Of a stretch of DNA of 64,000 bases, positions 1 to 11,960 are shown piece after piece (the stretch's first letter is position 1; each line of letters begins with the position of its first letter). The notes beneath the pieces are model-generated. The model had not been told where the DNA came from. It worked only from the letters and a program-made list of their open reading frames with translations, and made no database searches. Origin of the DNA: Luscinia megarhynchos (lineage: Eukaryota; Chordata; Aves; Passeriformes; Turdidae). The translations under genes and the position numbers were made by a program. Location: NCBI GenBank assembly GCA_034336665.1, contig CM067570.1, positions 23,269,002 to 23,333,001 on the forward strand, written 5' to 3'.

Positions 1-1399
1 GACCTGTTGTGATAGTCCATGAGAACTGGTACTTATTGAGCTGGTCCTGCTGCTGTTGTCTCTACTTGATAGACATCACAATTTTGGACCCAGTGCATTG
101 TACTGTGTGAACTCCTGGATGCTTTGATGGTGAAAGGAGCTTGACTCCTTATCTCATGTCGGCTATCAGATTGCCTGGGATTCACTTTTTCATTTGAACG
201 AGCACAAAGAGTATCTAAACTGTCTTTTAAAATGTTGAGAGAGAAAGAATGTATCATAGTCCTTGGATAACTGCCATTGTCGAGAACAACACAGGTTCTA
301 CTAGAGTTCAAGCTGCTCTAGCTTTTACTATTGCCTATCTGAATCTGTTACCTCCTGCTTGATACTTGTCTGCAGCACACAGACAGCACATACAGATGTA
401 AACTGGTACTTGTACATAAAAAGCTGCTACATGTTTCCTCTTCCTTAATAGTTTCTATTCTGCTGTATTTGGCAAATGTTGTCATATACCCATTGACTCT
501 TTCTAATCAATTATATTCTCCATTAGATGTAAGGAGCTAATACATTTTCCTGTGCTGCAATGGTCTGTAAAGTCAAAGGGAGCTCAATTCCAAGTAAACC
601 TCTGATTTTATGGTCCTTATATTGGTGACTACCCATAGTACATCCTCACAATGAGAAGGCTGAAGGGAGCGGCTTTCAGTACAAAGACATTCCTGAGGTA
701 CAGCTGCCAAAGATAAGCGTGAAAGAGGTAGCTGGCTGTAGCTTGCAGCTTCTGCTGAGACTCTTCATCTTGCAAAGATGACTTTTTGTGTGCTCTTGGA
801 GTGGGAACCAAAGAGCTCTCATGCCCTGAACACCAAAATGTCTTGCCCTGTGTGATATAGTATACTGATGCTAAATTTGCACATAATTTAATGCAGGGAA
901 CAGCTACAGGTTCACAGCTGAACAGATCTGAAAAGAATCATATTATTGTGCACAAAGGAAACTGTATGATATGAATATGATCTGACACAACCAACAAAAC
1001 CTGACAGTATGTATCAAGCTAATCATGCAGAGAGCAAGTGTGGGCAGTTTTCAGAAAACAGGCTTTTGTCATTTAGTTGTTTTCCAAAATACTGCATAAA
1101 AGACTATTTTTGACCTTTCGCCCAGTTCCCTGAAGGTGATGGAAAAATCTTTTCTGATTGCATGGGTTGTTGGATCAGGCCCAGAGATTGCAGAAGAGTC
1201 ACAGTTTAGTCTGAAGGGCACTGTCAGAGCCTTCCGGAGGCAGTGGGTTAGGATAGATGGGGAGATTCAGCTGGAGCTGAGATTCATAGGGAGAATTATT
1301 AATGTGAATCTTGCAAAGGCCCTTCTCCACTGTGCATACCTCTGTTTAGCAAGATCAATCACTCACTTCCACATCAACCAAATTTGTCCAAGACTAGGA
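1..1399. other. Non-genic AT-rich sequence, nothing recognised
   Basis: No open frame here resembles a known protein. The longest are about 90 codons and lie in unrelated frames on both strands, as expected by chance. I saw no tandem array, long inverted repeat or known transposon end. The composition is unremarkable, AT-rich and CpG-poor. Treat it as intergenic or intronic background. Confidence 0.7.
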
Positions 1400-1535
1400 A
1401 GATAATAATAATAAATAATTAGCATTTACATCACACCTTTCATCTTCAAAGCATCTTACAAACATTCACTAATTAATCCTCGAAACAGTCTTGTGAGTTA
1501 GGGATTTTCAGCATTCATTAAGGACTCAAAAAACC
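1400..1535 (+). mobile_element. Ancient amniote interspersed repeat remnant (L3/CR1- or MIR-like)
   Basis: A short ATA-type triplet run at about 1402-1420 is followed by a stretch with the order typical of a very old amniote repeat. First comes a 'TAGCATTTACAT...CACCTTTCATCT' segment. Then come 'AAAGCATCTTACAAACATT', 'AATTAATCCTC' and 'CTTGTGAGTTAGGG'. This order is known from old LINE 3' ends or MIR-like SINEs that are common in reptile and bird genomes. It was recognised by eye from memory of the consensus. Divergence is high, so insertion is ancient. The family (CR1/L3 or MIR-type) and the exact ends are uncertain. Confidence 0.55.
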
Positions 1536-4440
1536 TACAAAGTAGAAAAACAAAAAGGCAGCCAACTCCCCCTTCCCTGACTATATGAGTGTTTACTTAA
1601 AATGTGGTATGTCTTGGGAACACGTCTGTTTCAGTAGTTCTTACATTCTCTAAAGAGTAAATATATATAGTAGTCTCATGAATGAAACATAAGGTAAAAT
1701 AAACCCTGTTAAGTCTCTGTCATAACAAAAATATTAAATACATGAATTTTGAAACAATTACACAGCTACTTAATCCTTTTTTTCAAAAAGCACAAACTTT
1801 GGAACCACGTAAGCATACAGGATGTGTACCTTTAAGTGCTGACTTGTGCAGTGCCAATCAAAAACATGAATTTATGAGGTGTCTCCTTGAGATTTTTCTC
1901 CCTAGAAATGAGGAGCTGCCAGTTCAGGTCATGGGGCTGAGAATCCACAGAATCCTCAGTTTTCATTTTCTTTGGGGCTTGAGTGGACAAGAGTTAGAAG
2001 CAGCTAAAAGAGGCAGTTCTCTGTAAAGGAGGCTTCTCCACTTACCAAGCATAGCCGTGCTGTGAGTGTAGACTCCTGGTTAAGACCAGCAGGGCTGAGG
2101 AGGGCACAAATAATGCATCTACTTTTGGGACTACCTTATTGCCACAGCAACCCTGGTAAACTGGCTTCACCTTCACTCATGAAGTATTGCTCTGAGAGGC
2201 CTAAGGAGATAAATAGCTTTGTATTTTCTTTCCCATTTAAATCTTGTGTCTAATGAGACTATTGCAAGACCACATATTTGAAGTGAAGGGTGCCAGTGGG
2301 TGCTTGTCTTCAACGTCCCAGTTTCCTTTGCTGAGTGCCAATGGCAGAGACAGCTCACATACCCCATAACAGGTACAGTTCTGCCTTTCAGGACTCATGT
2401 GGTTACAGACAAACCATTATTTACTCCTGGAACTATGCAATATACAGCAATCCTGGAAAGGTTGCCCCATCTGCCTTGGTGCAATCCTCTGAGATGCCCT
2501 GTCCTGCAGCTCCAGGTGTCCTCAGGGAGCAGAATCAGGCCAGGAGTTGCACAGCAGAAACTTTAGACATGTGATGAATCCCCAACATTTTGCAACCCAA
2601 GATCATAAAGCTCATTTCCAAAAGTTCTCCTGCAGAACATATCACTACAATTGTACCTACAATCACAATTCTCAAAGCTGTCAAGCTTCATGGTTTCATT
2701 TCTAAGTCCTTCCCACATCAGAACTATATGAAAACTTGATTTATTTATTCTTAATTAGAAACAGTAAAATTATTCCAGTTTCACTGGAGAAGAGCTGCAT
2801 TCATCCTCAAACACTAGGTAGAAATTAACACCTTTTTGGTGAACTCAATCTATGAAGTTTCAAAATCTGGAAAGTGCATGTGGTTTGGCAACTAATTCTA
2901 ATAATTTTACCAGTTCAGCGAATTTTTTCCCCAGTCCATGGATATTCTTTTCAAAAAAATCATGGCTCCATTTTGTCAAAGATGTGGATTATTTTTCATT
3001 TTGTAAATTTTCTCAAGTAAAGCAAATTGGACAGTTTGTATTCAGCAGCAGAATTCATTTTGAACAATACGTAGGTAATGGAGCAAAAGATGTATAAGGT
3101 AAAAACATGTGCTGAACATATGTATTCCTCTGATGCATGCCAAACTTAATTAAAAATCAGACCCTAATTTGCTGTGGGATCTAGACAGCATACCAGTTTG
3201 TCCAGATGTTTATAAATGAGAAAAATACATTCTCTATTGTAAGTCTGCATATGCAGACTCTGGGAAACTATTGTCCAAGTGTTTTACACTCTCAGTTCCT
3301 TAAATACAAACATTCACATTGTTGAATGTATAGTTTATAGATCCTAAGTATACAATTGAGATCCTCTGAGGATTGCTCTATTTACATGAAAGAGACTTAA
3401 TGTAAAGCCATGTATGGAAATCTTAATAAAACCCTTTGAGAATAGAGGTCCTTAGGCTATTCAACAGGAGTTTGTCAGCCTTTCTTCTGAAGTACAAGGC
3501 AAGCCATAAATTCAGATTGTCCAATATTACTTTTGTGAAAATAGACAAAAAACACTTTCTGCTAATATTTAAATTTTTGTACAGTTTAGTAATTTAGAGT
3601 ATTCGTTGCAGGCAATTTTTTCAGCTCACAAGTTTAGTGCCAGTCCTTTATTTCAACACAGGCAGCAGGTAGAGGACTTTGAAATCCAGTATATTGATGT
3701 ATGTACTCAATAAATGCAATCCTGATTCTGAAATTTCATTACTAGCTTTCGTGCCACAGAAGAACTGTATTACAGTTATGAAAATGTTAAAACACCACAA
3801 AAAAACCACCAAGACTAAAACATATCTAAAACACCTGTTTGCACCATTTACAGTCACCTGCTCAAGAAAAGAAATTAACTGCAAAAGATACCTTGGGAAT
3901 TATTTATGTTTCAATTTAATCAAGTCATATTTTGTTTTAAGAAAATTACTTACAGAATAGCGGAAAAATGGATTTTATATCACTCAAATTGCTTTCCTTA
4001 ATGTAACTTTTAAAAAAATATTGTTAGGTTTTGATAAAATAATAAAAAAGGTGGGGCTTATAGCTAGAAGTGTTTGTTGAGTATAGTGGAAATGGAAAAT
4101 TTCTGACTGCTGTGTGAACATTGACAATATCTGATGTGGTGTTTTGCATCTTTTGGGCAGCTCCACTGTCACACAGAATGAGTATCAGCTTTAACTGGCA
4201 TGCAAACAAAGTTTTGTACTTGTTAATGCAATGGATTTCATATTTAACAAACCAAATTATATTATTTATTACATATCACATATTTCTAATACCCTCTTTG
4301 CTACAAAACTAGTTTCTATTTAAGAATGGTTAAAGTAGCCAACTCTCTTCCCTCCTTTCATTCAATATTTACCGTTTTATATTGTGAATAACATAATAGC
4401 ATTGAAGTTTTAAAAAAAGGTCTAAGTGATGGCTCAAAAT
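1536..4440. other. Non-genic sequence, nothing firm
   Basis: No gene is supported. ORFs at 1742-2026, 2062-2253, 2300-2574 and 3648-3960 overlap on both strands and match no family I know. Two passages 300 bp apart (2141-2180 and 2441-2480) look alike over about 40 bp, but I counted only about 24 of 40 matches, so a duplication is not claimed. A phrase resembling an old LINE tail ('ACTCAATAAATGC') occurs near 3706, but its surroundings do not support a repeat call. Confidence 0.65.
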
Positions 4441-7400
4441 TAGAATCATATGTTCCATTAGCAGCAGGGAGCCCTCCTAATTTAGGACCAAGATCTTGGA
4501 ATGATGAGGGACAGCTGATGCTGAGACCTCTGCTCTGCACACAGCTCAACCAGCTCCACTCTTCCCTGGGACTTTGTGCAGCTCCATATTCAGCCCTCTA
4601 CTTTGCCTTCTACTCAGATTGTGAGCTCTTAAAAAATATCTTTATTGTTATGCTTTTAACATTCAGTGAAAAGGCATAGCCTTTCTTGGATACCATCTGG
4701 GAAATTAAATAAAATACGTAATTGGTCCTGTATTTCTAGGGAAAGGGCTCTTGATCAAAAGGAATTTCTGTGTCCTCTTTTGACTGTGAGAAGCATCACA
4801 GAAAGACTCTGCATCAAGTCATAGATTTTTTTTTTATCATGGCATAAACATCACAAAAACATAACAGATATTATCTTGCTAAGAATATTGTAAGCCACCA
4901 ACACTGACTATAATAAAATGTGCTGAAAGTTTTCAGAGAATTAAATAACTTGATAATTTCTCAATATGTCTGAATACTTTTTTCGACATCCATTGTCACA
5001 GAATCTCTCATGTAAATAGACTAATTCACTAATCGTTTTTCTTCACACAGTTACTATTAACAAACACACTTCTATTATTTTTCCTGTTATTTTAACCATT
5101 ATTTAACTCTTTACAATGGTGGAATTATATGGTCTATTGTGCCATTTCCTGGTAGACCAAAAATGCCACCACCATTTCTTATCTTGTCTTCAGGACTGAC
5201 AATTGCTTCAGCTGGTCTGTGTGTATAGTAGAGCTGGGTGGAGACCCTGCTCAATTGAGCATGACAGAAGAAACAGAAACTCCTGTCTTAAAACTTTTCC
5301 TAACAGTTGTCTCTGCAGTAATGAGCAAAAGAGGGAAATAAAATAATTTCTTAAAAAGCAGGAAAAATTTTCCCAAGGCCACCTAATCCTCTCACCTGAT
5401 GTTTAATAATTTGCACCAAAGGGATATCATTGCTTCTATTTAATCTTCTGTTAATCAATTACTTTTTCTTCAATTATAAACAAGTCAAGGAAAGGCAAGC
5501 CTTGCTTTGCACATTTGCAGCTGTTGAAGAAGTCTCATTTTGATGGGCAACACTCACACTGTAACACCTGCACTGGTGTCAGCAGGACTCTCCACTATCA
5601 ACTGGTAGCACCTTGGAATTTTTCTTTAGGTTCAATGAGAGCAGAATCCTGCTTTCTCTGTATAACTGTTTTCATGTGATGTTATCAACTTAAGAATTGT
5701 TTCTCAACACTTTACAATATATTAAATAGAACAGAAAAATAAAAAGCACATTCAGGAAAAATAAAATTATAAAAATAGGTTTGAAGCAGTTATGGTCTAG
5801 TTCATTATTAACATTTCTTTTATATTTTCATGCTATATATCTTATTAGGTATTTTTCATTGCTCAAAGTTTTAGGTGTAAGAACTATAAGCTTAATGAGA
5901 AGCAATATTTTTCCTTACATTGTAGTTATCCTGACAATGACTCTGAAAAGATGTTCAGAGAAGCACAGTCAAGGAGAATGTCCTGTCCTCTAAAACTGAG
6001 AAGTAGATTTCCAACACATGAGGAGCTCAGGCATTCTGACAAGGCCACACAACCAGGCAGTGTTGATTACCGTGGATTAATACTAACTTCTGATTCTAAA
6101 GTAATTCATGACTCTTTGAGGTGGTCTCAATAGCAAGTCAGAACTGCAGTGTACCAATATAATTCTCTGTAAAACCTGCAAACAACATCTATATGAAGCT
6201 ATAGGGTTTGAATCAATTGATCAGTCAAAGAACATATGCTAAAGCCAAGACATATCTTAGAAAGTAAATAGTGGATGAATGCATTTGTACATTGGTAAAA
6301 ACCTGAGGACCTTAAATACTGAAATGTCAACACAAAGTGTTAAATTTTGGGAGAGAAACACTTAAAAGCTAGCTTGCTTTCACCTACAATCAGTGCCATT
6401 AGTGGCAAACCATGTTATTAGTCAATTTTTTCCCCTTTTGATTCCCCGAGAGGGAAGATGATACTTCATTGGTATTCCCTGGTATTGACTGAGTTTTAGT
6501 ATTTGTAGTCAAAAGAATAATTTTGCAAAGAACAAGACTTATCTCTTCCAAAGGTTTGGTATCTGTCAAATGGTGTAATTGCTGTCAAATCATGGTCACC
6601 TGTCTGTCTCACCAAATTAACCAGTAAATAATAAATATGCAAACATCAGTACTGTAACAGTCTTGACTCATGTTCAGGTAATTGCACACATACTAATTTT
6701 CACTTGCATGCTCCTCTTTGTAAATATGCAGCACAAATATATGATCTGCAAGAACAAGGGGAAGGCAATATAGCTAGGCAGAAATAATTCAGATGCTTCA
6801 AACTGTGGTTAATGCTTTTGTCTGACTGTTGGAAAAGCTGACAGCACATACTTTCCTGTGACTGCAAAACCCCAGGAAGTGAGGCTCTCTTAAATCATTT
6901 GAAGAGGGCAGCACAGGAGGACCCAAGGATGGGAATTCACAGCCAAGAGGGCATATTTTGGACAAAGTGGCAATCATGCCTTCTACCATTACCACAGTGA
7001 GAAAACAGTTTGGTGGAAATCTTTAGCTGAAGCAGCAGCAGAAGGCATAACTCCCCTGGGGAAAATAAGAATGAACAGAGAAGAATATAATCCCAGAAAT
7101 ACTGGAGAGGCAAAATTCAGCTAGCTCTCATTTAACCCTTTGATAATCATCATTTAAGAGTGAGATTTTAGATCTTGATGCATTAGGAATCTGAACTTTA
7201 TCTCTCAAATTAAACTCTTCTTTCTTTGCAAGATCTAAATAGGTTAAATTGTCTCACCATCTGCATTATTTTAAAGTGATAGGATCTTCAACACTGCTTC
7301 TACAGCCGCCTCATGAGAAAGTAAAACACAAAACATATACAAATAAAATCTTAAATTTTTGTGCAGGTCCTTTCCTAGAAACATTTGTAAAGGAATGTTA

Positions 7401-9115
7401 ACAAAGCTATGAGCTACACTTATCATTGCAAGACAACTTCCTTGTGTCTTTTAGGGCTGCAAAGAACCACCTGTCTGTCCATGGCAGTATGCCAGAAACC
7501 AACTGCATGATTTACGCCCACCAGCTTCCTATGAACTGTGGGAGTGTAACCTTAACCACCATCTTCTTGCACAAAAGATCCTGAGAACCAATTTTTTTTC
7601 TTCCTTCAGAAGAGCACACTGAATGCAATATTAAACATACTTCCCGCCTCCACATTCTCAGAGCCTGACAGGGATGGGATCTTTTTAGGAAAGCAACTAC
7701 TGTTTTTCACGCAACTTGAGAAATTCTAGCTTAGTCAAAAATGACTGTGCTGCAGTAGGAGTCTGACTATATACTGTCAGCTTTGTAAATGTAGTTAGAC
7801 ACTTAAATTGCAACAGTATTAGAGCAATTAGGCATCTGAAGATTCAGACTTTGGCTGTTATGCTATAGGTAGTCTTAATGCCCAGTTCCAGAGCAAACTT
7901 CTGCCCTGGACATTTTAAGGATCCATCTCTGCTAGAGGGTTTGTTTGTGAAATGTTGTTTACACTAAGCAATAATTCATTTTATACACAGTTATAGACCC
8001 ACGTGGAAGAATTTACAAAGCATTATAGTATTTAGTATGTAAAAAAAAACCCAATCTGTAAATAGTTTCTTTAGGACAAAATTTTAAAAAAGATAAATAG
8101 TATGAAAAACCATTGTCACTACTAGAATATCACCCACTAATTAATAGATGTTTCTCAAAATCTGAAATATTTATAAAATATGGGTAAGAGCAATGCATAG
8201 GCTAGCTCAGATGCTAGGGCTAGTCTTTCTTTTCAGATTTTGAGCTGTGTCTGAGTGTCCACAGAGCATCACTCACATCTAATGCCAGAGTCCTTTCTTT
8301 CTTCCCTACTCAGATTCTAGGGGAAATCTTTTCCCATGGGTACAGAAGGGATCATATTTTCTCTCTTGGTTCTCAAAATAAAAGCTCACTCACAAGTCTC
8401 TAAAATAAGTTCCTCTAGAAGGAATCCAGATGGCAGATTAACCTATTTATGTGGTGTTCTGTGTAACTCTCTGAAGACTTACAACCAATTCTTTTGCATA
8501 CTTCTTTGTGCAGTTCACTCTTTCAAGGAGATGCACAAGCTGGATACAAAAAAACACAGGATCATGGGGGCACAGGGTTGTGATGCTCTTCCCAGCCATC
8601 TGCAGCCCTAATATCTCTCTTTGCCCTTCCATGGTTAGAATAAGGCTTAGCAAATGCAAGTAGTTATCTTAAAATTAAAAAGAGTGAAGGAACTAGGTGT
8701 AAAGAATGATTCTGTGTTTTCAGTGTATCTATTAAAAGGTGCTGCTTTTTAACACTGTGAGATCCCAGAAATGTGCTTGATTTTGCTTCCCTGATCAAAT
8801 TTTACAAAATTACTTTCTCGTGCTATGCATTGATGCAACAAAATGAAGACACTGCTCATTTGAAAAGTCATTTTATGCCTTCTCACTTGTAGCCTAAAAA
8901 CTATTGCAATAAGTAAAATGCACAGAAGCTGTTCTTAGCAGACACTAAGTTACACAGACCCTATTCATTGCAAGCAGATTCAGCATGCAGGATAGTTTAA
9001 AACATCTGCAGTTGTCCTGCACATTTTTCAACAGTTTACACTATGGCATTTTATCTGCTTTTATCTCCCCTGATTTTCCACTTAGAATATTTCTGTATCT
9101 CATTTTACTCCCGGT
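4441..9115. other. Non-genic AT-rich sequence with a possible repeat remnant at its left end
   Basis: Around 4611-4632 the phrase 'CAGATTGTGAGCTCTT' resembles part of an ancient CR1/MIR-like element, but its flanks do not extend the match. The rest of the block is AT-rich, with ordinary A and T runs (for example 4829-4838). The ORFs are short and occur on both strands. No gene, RNA gene or tandem array was recognised. Confidence 0.6.
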
Positions 9116-9159
9116 CCCATGTGTTTTCAGGACTTGGTGAGAGTCAGATTGTGTTTCAT

Positions 9160-9470
9160 TCAGCGCCTGTGCCCAAACCCACCAGCACTGCTAAGCACAA
9201 GCTCCCATCCTAATACATGGGCTGGTTCCAGCTGGCTCTCGCTGGGGACCCGCGGAGGAGCACGCTGCCTACAGGAGCTGAGCACTGGCTGTGCTGCAGC
9301 CCTTCCTGATACGCTGCAGCTGCTGGTGTGCAGAGCACGGCTCAGCGAGGCTGCTGCTCAGCCTCAGGAGGGAAAACACCCCCAGCACTTCCTGCAGGCA
9401 CCGCAGCACGGCTGCGCTGCTCTTACCTGGCGCTTGACAACGCAGAAATTCCCAGCTCTTCCTAGTATCA
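9160..9470. promoter_or_regulatory. GC-rich, CpG-enriched island in AT-rich DNA
   Basis: This block is clearly richer in G+C than its flanks. I counted about 13 CpG dinucleotides in roughly 300 bp, against very few in neighbouring kilobases. It is rich in CTG/CAG words. A 118-codon open frame covers it on the plus strand and an 80-codon frame on the minus strand, but neither resembles a known protein, and long frames are expected where stop codons are rare. On the minus strand a near-consensus 5' splice site, CAG|GTAAGAGC, has its junction at about 9430/9431. That would fit a first exon at or just right of 9431 with transcription to the left. Candidate weak promoter or lncRNA start, or simply a GC-rich relic. 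Confidence 0.35.
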
Positions 9471-9475
9471 GATAA

Positions 9476-11779
9476 GCTAGCTGCCATTACAGGGAGGGAG
9501 TGCTGCATCACTTAGGGTACTAAAATAAGTCTCCTTAGTTAACTAGATAAACTAGGCTGTGATATTTCTATTCAGCAACGCTTCAAAAACTATATATACT
9601 TAACCTATTTTACCTTCTTTTCTCTCCCACCTCTCAAGTCAATGTTTAAAAATATATTTCAACGACCATATTTGATATCTAACTTTTTCTTGTACTCATT
9701 ACTGTCTCTGTAACAATTGAGAGTTGTTTTATCCAGCCCAAGACAGCTTTGTAGGTTTTGTTTCCTGAATGTACATTACTTTTCTTCCTATAGCTCTTTT
9801 CCTACTATAGGAAGGATCCCACAGGAGAAGATTGTATGTAAAGAAACTCATGGTTATTTCTTTGCCAACAGTGGGATTTAGTGAGGGGAGTGAAAGGGTG
9901 GACGCTGGGACCATGATAGCTATTGAGTATATCTTACCACAACTGGGCTTCACCAGTAGGACACAAAATCATTATGCCAAAAGTAACATGAGGGTGGGAG
10001 ATGGGAATGTCTGTCACATCCCACAACCCGATTTCATCTCTAATGTGTTTTTGGCCAGCTGTCACAGTTGCACCTCACACAGCAATTCTGGTGTGCATTA
10101 TCTCACTCTCCCTCTCATTCATTTCTATCCACAAACTGCACCCTTGGTGAACAGCCTTTCGGCTGTTTCTTTGTTTTCATCATTGACAAAGGTTTTTAAC
10201 ATGTAGCTGTTCCCTCTGTTTTCCCAGCAGGGCAGTCCTCCCTAGATTCTGACCATTGTCTAAGATGTTCAACTCAAATATGCAAACCAAGGAGGGAATT
10301 TTACAATGTTGGTTTTTCTCACTGATGGTTTCCTAGCCCTGTTTTAGCAGGTATCCTTTTTTTTCCAAGAAAAAAGACCAGATTTTATACACTGCAATAG
10401 AAATCATCAGCTTAAGTGGTACTGCCAGGTTATAATAGTGCTTTATTGCTGAGAAAATTTAAGTAAGTTCATGCTGATGATACCCATGGTCAAAGGAAAG
10501 ACAAGCATATAACAAGAGTTCAAAGATTGTATAAAAATACATAGGGTTTTTTCAATTATTAAAATCATGGGGCAGGAGGGAAGAGGGGAGAGAGAAAGAG
10601 AGAATAATGTGGTAAAAGGAGTGTTCTGGTGTTGGTCAGACCTTGTGCTTCCTTTTCTAGTTTTTATTTTGTGATCATAGCATTAGGTCTTCTTTAAGTT
10701 ACATGGATCTGTTGTGAAGGTCAGGTCATATATTATTGTAAACAGCTGTGCTTGAACAACTGCTGGTGTTTATAATTAATGGATATGTTATTATAGTAAG
10801 ATATGTACTTAAAATATAACTGCAGTATTTTTTCTTTAAAAGCACATCTCCAGTGCTAGGGATCTAATTCTGTACCTTTAGTTCAAAGTAAATCTTTGTT
10901 CTTTCAAAGATCAAGCTCTTAATACTCACAAACTGCCTTTCAAAATATTAGTGTGAGAAGTTGAGTAGTTTTCTGCGACTCACAGACTCTAATACAAATC
11001 TAAGTTTTCCCAAAGCTCCATTATCTGATACAATCAAGAAAGCAGCTTTTTTGCTTATCTTCTTTTGTTAGAATTCTCTGCAGTAAGTTCTTTCTAACAT
11101 TCTCTGGCTGCAGTAGGGAGAGAACCACCTGTAACAAGCCATCTAATCAGCAATGAACAACTACACCAATTTTCATGTCCTTGTAATATTTTATGTCTTG
11201 CACGGGTAGGGGCTCTGTTTCCACAAGGGCAGCATGTTTATAAAACATTTTTTGTAGTCTGTAAATCACAGGTAGAAATCTTAGCTTCTTTTACAAAGCT
11301 GCATTTAATGATACACAGATTATGTATTTGAGGTAATGAGTGCTTGATAAGCATATTAAGTGTAGCTGAAAACCAGAGAGACCACTTTCTAAAGCACTGT
11401 GCAAGATCCATCCATCTGCAGGATAATAACAATTGGAATATACCACTAAACCATAGAGTATTTAAAAGAGCACACAAATTTGAAAACAAAAATTATTTTA
11501 TCAGTTTTAGATGTCCCAAAAAGATCCTTGACTTCTGCACTGAGTGCCTACACTGTAGTACAGTGAACAGCCCTGCTTTGTAAAATGCTTTCAGCTTGCA
11601 ATCAATAAACTAGAAAGTACAAACTGAAAGTACAGTGAAGTAAATTTACTTGTAAATGTCTCAGTGAAATCTGAATTCGTGTCTCAGTTGTAATGCTCCA
11701 TTTTGCACTGAAATAATCAGTGAGTCCCACATCAAAATATTAGGCCTTCTCCAAGCTAAAGAAAAGCCGGGGAAATTAT
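9476..11779. other. Non-genic sequence with a short GA-rich tract
   Basis: No gene is supported. A purine-only-like tract lies at 10569-10604. A nuclear-receptor-type motif, TGAAGGTCA overlapped by a second AGGTCA, lies at 10715-10728. The words ATCATCAGC (near 10405) and GCTGATGAT (near 10474) form a weak, widely spaced inverted pair. The 124-codon open frame at 9832-10206 has no recognisable similarity. Confidence 0.6.
10569..10604 (+). repeat. GA-rich (polypurine) low-complexity tract
   Basis: About 36 bases are almost entirely G and A, in irregular GGGAAGAGGGGAGAGAGAAAGAGAG-like order. Such a tract can bind GAGA-type factors or form a triplex, but it may simply be a decayed microsatellite. 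Confidence 0.7.
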
Positions 11780-11960
11780 TCACAAATGTTTGCATGAATT
11801 CTAATTTGCTTTTCTATTCAAAAGTGTTCACACCCCTTTTGGTGATTAATCCTTGAACATTTGTGCTAATGGACATCTGCCCACACAAATGTTTGGCTTT
11901 TCACTAAGTGACAACTTATTTTATTTGCAAATAAGGTATTGGTGCCCCAGTAGGCACTCA
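11780..11960. promoter_or_regulatory. Possible conserved noncoding element with a POU/C/EBP-like palindrome
   Basis: This is non-repetitive sequence with several AT-rich factor-type words: repeats of CAAATGTTTG-like text at about 11783 and 11886, GATTAATCC near 11844, and a perfect 14-bp palindrome, TTATTTGCAAATAA, at 11921-11934. The text has enhancer character, but conservation could not be tested. Confidence 0.25.

Noticed and set aside
1742..2574. Several plus-strand ORFs that might be exons, and a look-alike pair at 2141-2180 and 2441-2480
   Set aside because: The peptides match nothing known. The two passages share only about 24 of 40 bases and do not extend, so a duplication is not supported.
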